Assembly (NCBI RefSeq): GCF_900186965.1
Contig: NZ_LT906457.1
Coordinates: 2,568,501-2,632,500, forward strand
Length of the DNA stretch: 64,000 bases
Origin: Legionella spiritensis
GTDB taxonomy: Bacteria > Pseudomonadota > Gammaproteobacteria > Legionellales > Legionellaceae
Direction of reading: 5' to 3'
Each line of letters opens with the position of its first letter. Positions within the stretch are counted from its first letter, which is position 1. Shown piece by piece: positions 42,641-52,701 of the stretch. Position numbers and translations under genes: made by a program. A model generated the notes under the pieces. That model ran no database searches. It was not told where the DNA came from and worked only from the letters and a program-made list of their open reading frames with translations.

Positions 42641-45600
42641 CCTGGAGGAAAAACCGCTTCCATAAATAATAAACAGCCGGGATAACCATTAAAGCTAATA
42701 ATGTGGCGCTGATCATGCCTCCCACCATGGGCGCCGCTATCCGGCGCATGACTTCGGAGCCGGTACCATGCCCCAGCATGATGGGTAACAAACCGGCAAT
42801 GATAGCCGAGACCGTCATGATGATGGGACGAACACGCAACAAGGCGCCTTTAATAATGGCTTCCCTGAGCAACTCCTTCGTTAAAGGCTGTTGGCTGCTT
42901 GCAGCGGAATCGATCGTCTCTCGCCAGGCTTGATTCAAGTACACCAGCATGACCACACCGATTTCAACCGCCACGCCGGCCAGCGCGATAAATCCCACGC
43001 CAACAGCAACCGATAAATTATATTCCAGGAGATAGAGCAACCAGATCCCCCCTGTCAGCGCCAACGGCAGCGTGAGTAAAATCACACACATTTCCCCCAG
43101 ATGCCTGAAATTCAGGTACAACAGCAACATGATAATAACCAGCGTCAATGGCCCTACCATCATAAGCCGCTCTTTCGCCCGCTGCATGTATTCATACTGC
43201 CCCGACCAAATCAGATTGTATCCGGTCGGAAGATTCAGATGTTTTGCCAAAGCCGCCTTGGCCTGCCGCATGTAAGTGCCCACATCCACCTGATCATCAA
43301 TATCGACCAACACCCAGCCTGTCAGCCTGGCATTTTCACTTTTAATCACAGGAGGTCCGTTCGCGACATAGATAGTGGCAACATCCGTCAATGGAATATG
43401 CGCACCGGTCGGCGTCACTACAGGTAACATTTTGATTTTATTTACGGAATCCCTGTCTGTTTGCGGATAACGCAGGTTAACCGGATAACGCTCCCGGCCT
43501 TCTATGGTTTCGGTAATATTCATCCCGCCGATGGCGGTGCTGACGACCTCCTGAATGTCTTTAATATTCAGATTAAAACGCGCTGCCGCCTTGCGGTTTA
43601 TATCAATGTTAATATATCGGCCTCCCACAGCGCGATCGGCATAGACGGACACGGTTCCTGGAATATTCTTCAACACCGCTTCCAGTTTTGTACCGATTTT
43701 TTGAATTTCACCCAGAGAGGGGCCGGTAATTTTGATACCCACCGGCGTTTTAATGCCAGTCGCCAGCATATCAATGCGGGTCTTAATGGGCATGACCCAG
43801 GCATTTGTCACCCCGGGCAGACGAACCACGCGATTGAGCTCTTCCTTAAGTTTTTCAGGCGTCATATTCTTGCGCCACTGACTTCGCGGTTTTAACTGAA
43901 TAACTGTTTCAATCATCGTTAAAGGCGCCGGATCGGTAGCCGTCTCGGCACGACCTGCCTTACCGAACACGCGCTCGACCTCCGGAAAGGTTTTAATCAG
44001 TTTATCCGTTTGCTGTAATATCTGGCGGGCTTTACCAATCGATATCCCCGGTAACGTGGTAGGCATGTACATCCAGTCGCCCTCATCCAGGGTCGGCATG
44101 AATTCAGAGCCAAGACGTGAATAAGGCCAGTAACTCAGTGCCACAATGATAAGTACCATGACAATCATAAACCCCGGCATGCGCAAAATACCATTAATGA
44201 CCGGTCTGTATACGGCTATCAGTACCCGGTTTACCGGATTTTTATGCTCCGGCAGAATTTTTCCACGAATAAAATACCCCATAAGAACCGGTACCAGCGT
44301 AATCGACAGGATGGCGGCGGCGGCCATGGCGTAGGTTTTGGTATAGGCCAAAGGAGAAAACATTCGGCCTTCCTGAGCCTGCAGGGTAAACACCGGCAGA
44401 AAACTCAAGGTAATAATCAGCAACGAGAAAAACAGGGGTGGACCCACTTCTATCGTGGCATCGCGAATCACCTGCCAGCGATTATCGGCGTGGACCGTAG
44501 TTTTTTCCATATGTTTGTGAACGTTTTCGATCATCACGATGGCGGCGTCAACCATTGCCCCAATGGCAATAGCTATCCCTCCCAATGACATGATATTGGC
44601 ATTAATTCCTTGCCAGTACATGACAAGAAAGGCAGCGAGAATCCCGATTGGCAGACTGATGACAATAATTAAAGACGAACGGAGATGAAATAAAAACAAA
44701 AAACAGACCAGAATAACAATGACGGTTTCCTCAACCAGCTTGGACTGCAAGGTCTTAATCGCCCGGTCAATCAACGAGGAGCGATCATAGGTTTCAACCA
44801 ATTGCACACCGGCCGGAAGACTTTGCCTGATCGCGGCCAGTTTTTTCTTAATGCCCGCGATGGTTTCAAGCGCGTTTTCTCCCATACGCATCACAATCAC
44901 ACCACCCACGACCTCACCTTGGCCATTCAATTCCGCCACGCCCCGGCGCATTTGAGGGCCTGATTTGATTTGGGCGACACTTGACAATAAAACTGGGGTT
45001 CCATTTTCAGTAATTCCCAGGGGGATCTGTTCCAGAGCTTTTATAGATTGAATATAACCGCTTGCCCGTACCATATATTCCCCTTCCCCCATTTCAATCA
45101 CCGAACCGCCCACCTCGCTATTGGCGTTTTGAATGGCTTTTTTGACTCGTTGCAGGCTGATGCCATAGGCTCGAAGACGATTGGGATCGAGAATCACCTG
45201 ATATTGCCTGACCATACCACCAATGGTTGCGACCTCAGCCACGCCCGGCACCGTCTGCAACTCGTATTTCAATACCCAGTTTTGTAATGTGGTCAGCTCC
45301 GATAAATCATGTTGTCCGGTTTTATCGATCAAGGCGTACTCATAGATCCAGCCGACACCCGTAGCGTCCGGGCCTAATTCCGGCTTAACTCCGACAGGTA
45401 ACTTACTGGCTACCTGATTCAAATACTCCAGCACCCGGGAACGTGCCCAGTACAGATCGGTACTATCCTGAAAAATAACGTAAACATAGGAGTCTCCAAA
45501 AAAAGAATAGGCCCGTACCGTAACAGCGCCAGGAACTGCCAGCATGGCCGTTGCCAGCGGATAGGTCACCTGATCTTCCACAACCTGGGGAGCCTGGCCC

Positions 45601-45761
45601 GGATAGGAGGTTTTGATGATAACCTGCACATCGGACAAATCCGGCAAAGCGTCAATCGGTGTATTTTTTACAGCATAAATACCGGCAATAATCAGAAACA
45701 TGGTGCCTGTCAGCACTAAAAAGCGATTATTCAACGACCATTCTATAATCCGGGTGATCAT
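42621..45761 (-). CDS. helA: HME-family RND heavy-metal efflux pump, HelA/CusA-like
   Basis: The inner-membrane pump of a tripartite metal exporter (Cu(I)/Ag(I)-type by resemblance). 1046 residues and 12 TM helices with two large periplasmic loops. The N-terminus MITRIIEWSLNNRFLV is typical, and TM4 carries IAIGAMVDAAIVMIENVHKHME, the motif of monovalent-metal (CusA) pumps. The periplasmic porter has Met-rich positions (WMYMPT, RIDMLATG). A strong ribosome site (AGGAAACGCCTT) lies 25 bases after the HelB stop. It is the last gene of helCBA; the CusA-like name in other genera is cusA. Its final codons come from a repeat. Confidence 0.93.
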   Translation of the reverse strand: MITRIIEWSLNNRFLVLTGTMFLIIAGIYAVKNTPIDALPDLSDVQVIIKTSYPGQAPQVVEDQVTYPLATAMLAVPGAVTVRAYSFFGDSYVYVIFQDSTDLYWARSRVLEYLNQVASKLPVGVKPELGPDATGVGWIYEYALIDKTGQHDLSELTTLQNWVLKYELQTVPGVAEVATIGGMVRQYQVILDPNRLRAYGISLQRVKKAIQNANSEVGGSVIEMGEGEYMVRASGYIQSIKALEQIPLGITENGTPVLLSSVAQIKSGPQMRRGVAELNGQGEVVGGVIVMRMGENALETIAGIKKKLAAIRQSLPAGVQLVETYDRSSLIDRAIKTLQSKLVEETVIVILVCFLFLFHLRSSLIIVISLPIGILAAFLVMYWQGINANIMSLGGIAIAIGAMVDAAIVMIENVHKHMEKTTVHADNRWQVIRDATIEVGPPLFFSLLIITLSFLPVFTLQAQEGRMFSPLAYTKTYAMAAAAILSITLVPVLMGYFIRGKILPEHKNPVNRVLIAVYRPVINGILRMPGFMIVMVLIIVALSYWPYSRLGSEFMPTLDEGDWMYMPTTLPGISIGKARQILQQTDKLIKTFPEVERVFGKAGRAETATDPAPLTMIETVIQLKPRSQWRKNMTPEKLKEELNRVVRLPGVTNAWVMPIKTRIDMLATGIKTPVGIKITGPSLGEIQKIGTKLEAVLKNIPGTVSVYADRAVGGRYINIDINRKAAARFNLNIKDIQEVVSTAIGGMNITETIEGRERYPVNLRYPQTDRDSVNKIKMLPVVTPTGAHIPLTDVATIYVANGPPVIKSENARLTGWVLVDIDDQVDVGTYMRQAKAALAKHLNLPTGYNLIWSGQYEYMQRAKERLMMVGPLTLVIIMLLLYLNFRHLGEMCVILLTLPLALTGGIWLLYLLEYNLSVAVGVGFIALAGVAVEIGVVMLVYLNQAWRETIDSAASSQQPLTKELLREAIIKGALLRVRPIIMTVSAIIAGLLPIMLGHGTGSEVMRRIAAPMVGGMISATLLALMVIPAVYYLWKRFFLQAPNSRP

Positions 45762-45786
45762 AAGGCGTTTCCTATGGCGATGAGGG

Positions 45787-47265
45787 TTAGTTTTCGACCA
45801 TTACATGAATTTTGGTAACCAGATACTGCTTATCGGCGTTCCTGATTAAAACAAAATGAATGGCGTCCCCGGCCTTGACGGTTTGTAAATCGACCCCTTT
45901 GTGCACGGCCAGAGTCATAGTCATTTCAGGCATGTCCAGGGAGGGGATGGGCTGATGACGGATGGTAATGCGCCGCCGGCCGATATCCACGTTTTGCACC
46001 TTACCCATACCGACAAACTCCTGCGGCACATCGGGCGACTTTGAGCCTGTATTTCCAGCCGGATTCTGATCGCTCATCCTGGAAAGCCCTTCCTTCAGGC
46101 TGGATTCCGAATCAATCAGAAATTGAGCCGAGGTGACAATTTTTTCTCCTTCTTTCAACCCTGATAATATCTGGTAATAATTGCCCGACTCAATACCAAC
46201 CTTGACCGTTTGCGGTTTAAAACGACCCAGGCCCTGGGACAGGACAACCCGATCACCGTCTTGCGTCTGAATCAATGCGGCCCTGGGTATGGCCAGTGCG
46301 TTGTTTACCGTTTGGCCGAATATTTTAACATTGGCATACATGTGCGGTTTAATGGTTAAATCCGGATTCGGGAAGACCAGCCGAATGCGTAACGTATGCG
46401 TTTTGGCATCCAGTTGCGGATAGACATAATCGACCTTTCCCTGCCAGACTTTTCCCGGAATATAAGGCAAGGTCGCAATCGCGGTCTGATCGGCCCTTAC
46501 CCAATTGGCCTGTTCTTCAAAGACTTCGGCAATAATCCAGATCCGGCTCAGATCTTCAATCGTCATGATGTCGGTATCCGGTTTCACGAATTTCCCTTCG
46601 CGCACATTCAATAGCGAGACAATACCATTGCGGGTTGCATGGATTTTGATGGTATTGGTGACACGCCTTGACCGTTTCAATTGATCAATCTGAGATTGCG
46701 CCATTCCCAGTGTGGCCAGTTTTTTCTCCCCGGCCTGAATTAACGGACGATTGTTATTTTTTAAAGCGAGTAATAATTCTTCCTGGGCGTTATTTAAGGT
46801 CGGTGAATACAATTCCAGCAATAACTGCCCCTCATGGACATATTCACCCGTCGTTTTCACATTCAGAACTTTCACCCAGCCATCGGTGTAACTGTGGATA
46901 TGTTCGATGTTGTTTTCATCCACCGTCACATAACCTACGGTATCAATAATGCGTGATAAATCCCTGCGCGCCACATCCGCGGTCTTGACTCCCAGATTGC
47001 TTTCCACAGCCGGTGAGATGGTGACCGCGCTCGTATCACTATCATCACCATTCGCGTATACAGGTACCAAATCCATACCCATAGGTGATTTGCCCGGTTT
47101 GTCACGTCGATACGAGGGATCCATAGGCGCGACCCAATACAGGATTTTTCTGGTTTGTGACGTTTTAACCGCGGAAACAGAGTCATTATGCCAGTACTGG
47201 CCGATCAGCATGCCGGCTATAAAAATCACCATCAGAACAACAATAACACCCATCCATTTTTTCAT
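45787..47265 (-). CDS. helB: Periplasmic adaptor of heavy-metal efflux, HelB/CusB-like, with CusF domain
   Basis: Links the pump to the outer-membrane channel and binds metal. About 492 residues from ATG 47265, which follows AGGGACG and begins MKKWMGVIVVLMV (signal anchor). The heavy-metal-binding segment VAPMDPSYRRDKPGKSPMGM is like that of E. coli CusB, followed by beta-barrel, lipoyl and hairpin domains. The C-terminal 80 residues (VGMGKVQNVDIGRRRITI, LDMPEMTMTL) form a CusF-like metallochaperone domain with its Met motif, a fusion seen in some CusB relatives. HelC ends 2 bases before this start. Confidence 0.93.
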   Translation of the reverse strand: MKKWMGVIVVLMVIFIAGMLIGQYWHNDSVSAVKTSQTRKILYWVAPMDPSYRRDKPGKSPMGMDLVPVYANGDDSDTSAVTISPAVESNLGVKTADVARRDLSRIIDTVGYVTVDENNIEHIHSYTDGWVKVLNVKTTGEYVHEGQLLLELYSPTLNNAQEELLLALKNNNRPLIQAGEKKLATLGMAQSQIDQLKRSRRVTNTIKIHATRNGIVSLLNVREGKFVKPDTDIMTIEDLSRIWIIAEVFEEQANWVRADQTAIATLPYIPGKVWQGKVDYVYPQLDAKTHTLRIRLVFPNPDLTIKPHMYANVKIFGQTVNNALAIPRAALIQTQDGDRVVLSQGLGRFKPQTVKVGIESGNYYQILSGLKEGEKIVTSAQFLIDSESSLKEGLSRMSDQNPAGNTGSKSPDVPQEFVGMGKVQNVDIGRRRITIRHQPIPSLDMPEMTMTLAVHKGVDLQTVKAGDAIHFVLIRNADKQYLVTKIHVMVEN

Positions 47266-47266
47266 G

Positions 47267-48565
47267 TTAACGTCCCTGCAAATAGAGTAACCTGGCGCGA
47301 GCAATGTCTCGATTCACTTCCGCTTTAAGTCCGGCCAGTTGGGTATCCAGCTCACGAATGTATGCCCTTGCCAACGTCGGGAAATCCGTCTGGGCGTTTT
47401 GATAAGCGGTTCTGGTAGCCTCAGCATATTGTTTTGCCTGGGAAAATAAATGACGCTGATACAACTGCGCGCTTTTCTGTTGCTGCTTCCATGTGGCATA
47501 ACTTTGCTTCAATAACTCACATAACCGGCGATAATTGCTGATTTGATTCTCCCTGATCGACAGAAGATTCTCCTCACTGGCTTTCAAAACACGATCCTGA
47601 CGGTTACGGGTAAACAATGGCAAATCCACACCCACTTGTGCTGTCAAAAAATCAGGACGACTACGACCTTCCTCATCCCGGCCTTGCCGGATTCCGTAGG
47701 CGACGCCCGCCACAAGTCCGGGTTTGTATTGCTGTTTTGCCAAGTGTACTTTAGCCTGTTCCGCAAGGATTAATGCTTTGTCGGTATTTAAAACAGGATG
47801 TTGCTTAATCTTTTCCTGTAACTGACCCGGGGAAGGAGGCGAGGACCAGTCAGGCAGCCGCTGTGGACTCGCCAGCCTGGAATATTTCGGCCCTATCCGG
47901 CGACTCAATGCCGCGCGGGCAATTTCTATTTGTTGTTCGATGTCGAGCAGACGGTTATCAAGTTCCGTTAACTCCAGTTGCGCCCGAATGACGTCTTTCT
48001 GCTGCGCTTTGTTATTAGCCAGCAACGATTCCGTAACTCGTACCAGATCCCGGAAAATTTTTTTCTGGGCAATAACGATTTGTCTGGCCCGAAGCCCGTA
48101 ATACAAATTCAACCAGCCAATCCGTACGTCTTGCAGGATCTGCAATCGCATCGTGTGTTGCCGATGAGATTCCGCCGCCGATAAATCCTTATTTTGCAGC
48201 GATTGATAATGCAGACTGCGTCCGCGCGGAAAACTTTGCTGCAAGCCGATTTGGATCTGGGTCATCCCCTCCTGGTTAAAGGAAAACGTATTTACCGGGA
48301 CATTAAGGGTGCCTAGCAAAAGTTTGGGATCCGCAAGCTGACCGGCTGCTATCGCCGATTGCTCAAACGCTCTGGCGGCAGCTTGCAAGGATTTGCTCTC
48401 CGGAGCCTGTAACAACGCCTCTCTTTCCGCTTTCTCCAGCGTCAAGGGCATACCGTGGATGGTCTGTCCGATCGACAGCAACAGCAGGCCGTAAACAACC
48501 CGGATGAACAGGCTGCGTTGAGGCTTTGGGGAAGGAACAACCGGTAGTTGCGCTTTTCTATCCAT
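47267..48565 (-). CDS. helC: Outer-membrane efflux channel, HelC/CusC-like (TolC family)
   Basis: Forms the outer-membrane duct for metal export. About 432 residues with TolC-family repeats of coiled helices: LTLEKAEREALLQAPESKSL at the first helix, GAARAFEQSAIAAGQLADPKL-type packing, and RLLEVQTAYLR-like helix near the end (LARAYIRELDTQL). ATG 48565 is used (MDRKAQLPVV); an in-frame TTG at 48583 is possible. The N-terminal hydrophobic stretch (FIRVVYGLLLLSIGQTIHG) is a signal peptide. It leads the operon helC-helB-helA; the Legionella locus of this order is why the hel names are used. Confidence 0.9.
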   Translation of the reverse strand: MDRKAQLPVVPSPKPQRSLFIRVVYGLLLLSIGQTIHGMPLTLEKAEREALLQAPESKSLQAAARAFEQSAIAAGQLADPKLLLGTLNVPVNTFSFNQEGMTQIQIGLQQSFPRGRSLHYQSLQNKDLSAAESHRQHTMRLQILQDVRIGWLNLYYGLRARQIVIAQKKIFRDLVRVTESLLANNKAQQKDVIRAQLELTELDNRLLDIEQQIEIARAALSRRIGPKYSRLASPQRLPDWSSPPSPGQLQEKIKQHPVLNTDKALILAEQAKVHLAKQQYKPGLVAGVAYGIRQGRDEEGRSRPDFLTAQVGVDLPLFTRNRQDRVLKASEENLLSIRENQISNYRRLCELLKQSYATWKQQQKSAQLYQRHLFSQAKQYAEATRTAYQNAQTDFPTLARAYIRELDTQLAGLKAEVNRDIARARLLYLQGR

Positions 48566-48707
48566 AAAAATATTATCGACCAATTAGGCTCTGTGCTCTT
48601 ATCTCATCCCAAAATTCAAACACCTTTTGCAGCCGGAACAAAATTTTGTTCACGAAACCCAATCATTATAGGCTTGATTGCATGAATGAGTATAGAAACT
48701 TTTTTGA

Positions 48708-49145
48708 TCAGGAATTCCAGCAGGACGTTTGTGCCGTGCCACCATTATCAACAGCCGTTCTCGTATTGGCCTGATCGACCGAGAAACTGCTGCAGGTTGT
48801 ATCACTGGCTTGCGCGCCTGTAGGCGTTGCGGTCAGGGTATAGGTTGTGGGACCCAGATTGGAAATGGTGATGGTATAAAAACCCTGCGTGGACGCATGG
48901 GGAAAAGCAGGCATGGCGCCACACGCCTGATTATAGGAAAAATTTTGCGCGTAACACCGCTCCAGAATCACTTGATCAGTCGCAAGAGCAGTCATCGCGT
49001 CCGTACGCCGGGATCGCTGCAAATAGCTCAGATAGGACGGGTAAGCGATAGAAGCCAGGATCCCTACTATGACCATGGCGACCAGAAGTTCCGTCAGCGT
49101 GAATCCTCTCGTTCCGACACGACTCAATTTATATATACCCGTCAT
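48708..49145 (-). CDS. pilE: Type IV minor pilin PilE
   Basis: 145 residues; a type IV pilin-like minor subunit. The leader MTGIYKLSRVGTRG precedes FTLTELLVAMVIVGILASIA, the prepilin cleavage site with Glu5 and the alpha-1 helix. Two Cys pairs (RCYAQ/QACGA, TTCSS/QTSCWNS) support the globular domain, the last forming the usual disulphide loop. AAGGA precedes the ATG. It is the last gene of the fimU-pilV-W-X-Y1-pilE operon, 9 bases after pilY1. The minor pilins prime pilus assembly and PilY1 sits at the tip. Confidence 0.92.
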   Translation of the reverse strand: MTGIYKLSRVGTRGFTLTELLVAMVIVGILASIAYPSYLSYLQRSRRTDAMTALATDQVILERCYAQNFSYNQACGAMPAFPHASTQGFYTITISNLGPTTYTLTATPTGAQASDTTCSSFSVDQANTRTAVDNGGTAQTSCWNS

Positions 49146-49154
49146 AATATGTCC

Positions 49155-52100
49155 TTATTCCAGTTGCCACCATCCTATCTTGCGAGGCGTGTTGTTTGTA
49201 TTAAATATAGTCGTTTGTACCCCACTGGATTGAGTAATCAGCAATACAATGTTGTTAAATGAATTGGGACCCAGAATGGTAGGCGCGTTGGCGAAACTGT
49301 TGGATAGTCCGATGCCGACAGGATTAAGGCCATTATACTGATCGCTGGCATCGTATCCGCCATCCCCGTTTATATCTATCCTGGGAAGATTAAAAGCGCC
49401 TCCGGTTGCAAAATTAAGCTCCAGCAACATGGAAGAAAACGTGATACCGCAACTCGTGGCCGGCGGTGTGTTCAAAGTCACAATAAACGCCCCGTTAACC
49501 AGAGCGGGATTGGTCACAATACGCTGCCCCGCAGTGGGAAGATCGGCATACCATCCTAACTGGGAATTCCAGTTTATGGGATTGGATGTCGCCGTCAGAA
49601 TAGATGTCGATAAACCGGAGGTCGCGGCACCGACCAGCGTCAAAACCTGTTGCTGCAAATTGCCCCGGTTATACGTGGTACTGGATCCGGGCTTGTCCCA
49701 GACCCCGTACACGGTTTGAGTTTGCAGATCCAGCAAATCATTGGGGATCAGAATTTGCCCCGTACCGAACATGACAAACGCCCCCTGGTACCTCGGGTAG
49801 TTGGGGTGCAAACTCACCACAGGCGCTGTCGTGATAGGTTGATAGCTGCCTCCTGCATCCGTAGCTTTAAACAACAATCGCACCGTCCATTGGTTAGGAT
49901 CAGGATTACTGACATCAACGGACCAGAGATTACCCTGTAAATCACCGGCATAGACATGCGTAATCGGATCACTCTGCAATCCGTCTTTATTGGCTACGGT
50001 CACGGAAGACAGGCCCTGGGCGTAACTGCTGTTACAGGAGCCGCTGACTGCGGCGCACAGATCTATTTTGCGAATAACAGCCCCGGTTTGCGGATTTATC
50101 GCATACAACACGTCTTTATTGCTGGTGCTGTTATAGCCATTGCCAAAAAAAACCGCGAAATTGGCCGGGTTGTCCGACGCACTTCCGATACGGGCAATCT
50201 GCGGTTTGCTGTAACTTAATCCCATATCCGCGTCGGTGAATTCCCAAAGCACGGCTGCGGCAAGGTTCGCTTCCGAACTGAATGAGGAAGGATTGGTCAC
50301 ATCCAGGGCGTAAATGCTTTTACCCCCCGCGTTTTCCCCGCCAACCAGAATAGTATGCCAGCTTCCGTCGGAAAATTGCACATCTCCGCTTTGCGGTGAA
50401 CCGTCCACAAAGAACAGGTGACTTTGATTATATAAAGGCGCGGTCAGATTGAAGAGATTACCAAAGACGCCATTGGGAATGAACGAAAACACTTCCTGAC
50501 CGGTTGCCGCGTTAAAACCATGCAGCATACCGTCGTTCGCACCCACATAAAGCATGGCTGTTCTATTGACCTGAGCCGTGACGAAACTCTGATAACTGGC
50601 CGAATTATAAGGGCCTGCCGGCATCCCGACAAAAACCACCTGACTGTCAATAATATCGCCGAGGATATGAGAACGGTTACGAAAAGTCCCGCCATTGCGC
50701 ACTTCCAGTGCCGAATTGCCCCGCAAATAATCCAGGCGATTCTCCCCCAACGTATCCGATGGCTGCAATTGCCCTTGCTGGGTGGCATCCAGGCTGGCCC
50801 ACCGAAAAGGTACGCCCGCACCCGCAGTAGGATTCCAGGTTGCTACAATCCGGTTTGTCGACCATCCCGAGCCTGAGACTTTCGTATCCAGAAGACCTTG
50901 AGCGGACCAGATCAGGGTATTGGTGGGAACACCCGTGTCAGGATCCAGAGCTATCGCCTGCAAATTACCCGTCCAATCCTGATAAGGCGTATCACTGGAA
51001 ACAAAATTGGCCTGATACTCGACGGTACTGCCATTCAAAAAAGTGGAACTAACCGCGGCTGAAGACGTGAAAAACGAACCGTTTTGAATGGAAATCATGA
51101 TATTGTTCAAATTATTAACCAACGACGCCGAATCAGTCGCCGGATAATAACCTTGCGTGCCTCCAGCTACGGCCATGGCCGTCAGAGTGGCAGCGGCCTG
51201 CGGATTAATTGTCGGATCAACCCCCGCGCCCAGACCGATGATATACGTTTCAATATCATTGTTTTTCAGATCGGTAATGACAGAGATGGTATCCGTTAGT
51301 GCCTGGGAATTGGTACTGTTTAGGGAGCCGTCGGCATTGAACGTAGCGCTCACGCCATACCCGGCCGCAGCAGCGCTGCCCAACGGCGGCCAGAATCGGC
51401 CGTTTAAATCCTGGGTCGGCAAACCATCGGAAATCAGAATGACGTATTTTTTCTGCGGACATCCGTTACCGCTGGTCGGACTCAGGGCAACCAGATAGTT
51501 TTGGGCCCTGGTCAACAGCCCCGCAAGAGGCGATTGCACGGCCAACCCTTTAATCTCACTGGTACCGGTACTGTTGGTTTCCGGTTTGAGGTAAGGCAAA
51601 AAAGTATTGATCGCATTGTTCACGCTGGTGGTCGTGGGATTGGTTCCGGCAGTAGTCATGGGAACAAGGATATTGCCGCTGGTGGCAGACTGGCTGCTGT
51701 AGTAGCCGAACCCCCGCAGTGAGTACATAACCTGCCTGGAAAAAGGCACGAACCCGGCATTGGTAGGCGCCGTGGCAAAACCGCCGATACTGGGCCGTGT
51801 ACTGCTGTAAGAGATAAGGATATTGCCATTATTATAGTTACTTAAGGAAAAATTGGGAGGAAACGGGGAGGATGGATTGGGGCCGTTATAGGAAACGAAT
51901 ACCCCGGGCAAACCGCTGCCGGCATAGAGTACGTCGTTAATACCCTGATCGTCACTGGACGCTCCAATTTTCATATACTGGTTGGATGACAGCGTCGTTG
52001 AGCCGAATAATACAGCCATCGAGGAACAGTTTGAGCTGATAGTACTGGAAGCCGAACCGTAGTTGTAACAGGGATTAACAACGTAGCGATAATTCGGATC

Positions 52101-52685
52101 AGGAGTATTGGTAAATGAAAAGTCCTCACCGTCAGGGGACATATAATAAACCCAGGTATTATACCGACCCACGCTCGATGTTTGATATACTTCCAGGGCA
52201 AAATCGGTGGAAGCCATGTAATTCTCAATGATGGCCTTGACACCGGCCTTCGCCACATTTAACCGGCTGGGGCTGTTATCGACCAGATTCCCGCTTTGTG
52301 TAACGGTGTAAGGCGCCTCACCGCTCCCATCCGGTCCTTGCAGAGGCGGCGTGAAATTGGCCGGTACGGTGTAATTAACCGGTGAACTTGAATTGAAAAG
52401 CGAACTCAGGGAAGAGGACAGGGAACCGGAGCCCGGCATAATGGCCCCGCTTAATACACCATCCATGGATTGGGAATTTCCTATGGCGATCAACACCTGA
52501 GGGTGAATAGGGCTGGACATGATAAGAGGGATCTGGGGGATATTCAGCGGTGGCGGCACCGTGCTTGCCATAACCAGTGAAACAGCCATCAGATTAACGG
52601 TCAGCAACACCCCTGCCTTTTTCAAGACCTTGCTGATGTGAATCCGATAGTGTCCTTTCCGGTATATCCTGTTTAAAACGTCCAT
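49155..52685 (-). CDS. pilY1: Type IV pilus tip adhesin/assembly factor PilY1
   Basis: About 1176 residues from ATG 52685, which follows GAGGCG. A signal-like helix (VLLTVNLMAVSLVMA) precedes a von Willebrand A-like N-terminal domain, though its expected MIDAS opening is altered to IGNSQSMDG (Asp replaced). VILISDGLPTQDLN is another VWA-type strand. The C-terminal third is a beta-propeller with repeated Gly-Asp blades (YVGANDGMLHGFNAATGQE, DLQGNLWSVDVSNP). A calcium site DINGDGGYD lies near residue 1105, the PilY1 retraction-control loop. Roles in relatives are pilus biogenesis, adhesion, twitching and surface sensing. Confidence 0.94.
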   Translation of the reverse strand: MDVLNRIYRKGHYRIHISKVLKKAGVLLTVNLMAVSLVMASTVPPPLNIPQIPLIMSSPIHPQVLIAIGNSQSMDGVLSGAIMPGSGSLSSSLSSLFNSSSPVNYTVPANFTPPLQGPDGSGEAPYTVTQSGNLVDNSPSRLNVAKAGVKAIIENYMASTDFALEVYQTSSVGRYNTWVYYMSPDGEDFSFTNTPDPNYRYVVNPCYNYGSASSTISSNCSSMAVLFGSTTLSSNQYMKIGASSDDQGINDVLYAGSGLPGVFVSYNGPNPSSPFPPNFSLSNYNNGNILISYSSTRPSIGGFATAPTNAGFVPFSRQVMYSLRGFGYYSSQSATSGNILVPMTTAGTNPTTTSVNNAINTFLPYLKPETNSTGTSEIKGLAVQSPLAGLLTRAQNYLVALSPTSGNGCPQKKYVILISDGLPTQDLNGRFWPPLGSAAAAGYGVSATFNADGSLNSTNSQALTDTISVITDLKNNDIETYIIGLGAGVDPTINPQAAATLTAMAVAGGTQGYYPATDSASLVNNLNNIMISIQNGSFFTSSAAVSSTFLNGSTVEYQANFVSSDTPYQDWTGNLQAIALDPDTGVPTNTLIWSAQGLLDTKVSGSGWSTNRIVATWNPTAGAGVPFRWASLDATQQGQLQPSDTLGENRLDYLRGNSALEVRNGGTFRNRSHILGDIIDSQVVFVGMPAGPYNSASYQSFVTAQVNRTAMLYVGANDGMLHGFNAATGQEVFSFIPNGVFGNLFNLTAPLYNQSHLFFVDGSPQSGDVQFSDGSWHTILVGGENAGGKSIYALDVTNPSSFSSEANLAAAVLWEFTDADMGLSYSKPQIARIGSASDNPANFAVFFGNGYNSTSNKDVLYAINPQTGAVIRKIDLCAAVSGSCNSSYAQGLSSVTVANKDGLQSDPITHVYAGDLQGNLWSVDVSNPDPNQWTVRLLFKATDAGGSYQPITTAPVVSLHPNYPRYQGAFVMFGTGQILIPNDLLDLQTQTVYGVWDKPGSSTTYNRGNLQQQVLTLVGAATSGLSTSILTATSNPINWNSQLGWYADLPTAGQRIVTNPALVNGAFIVTLNTPPATSCGITFSSMLLELNFATGGAFNLPRIDINGDGGYDASDQYNGLNPVGIGLSNSFANAPTILGPNSFNNIVLLITQSSGVQTTIFNTNNTPRKIGWWQLE

Positions 52686-52701
52686 AATCGCCTCGTAATC
52701 C

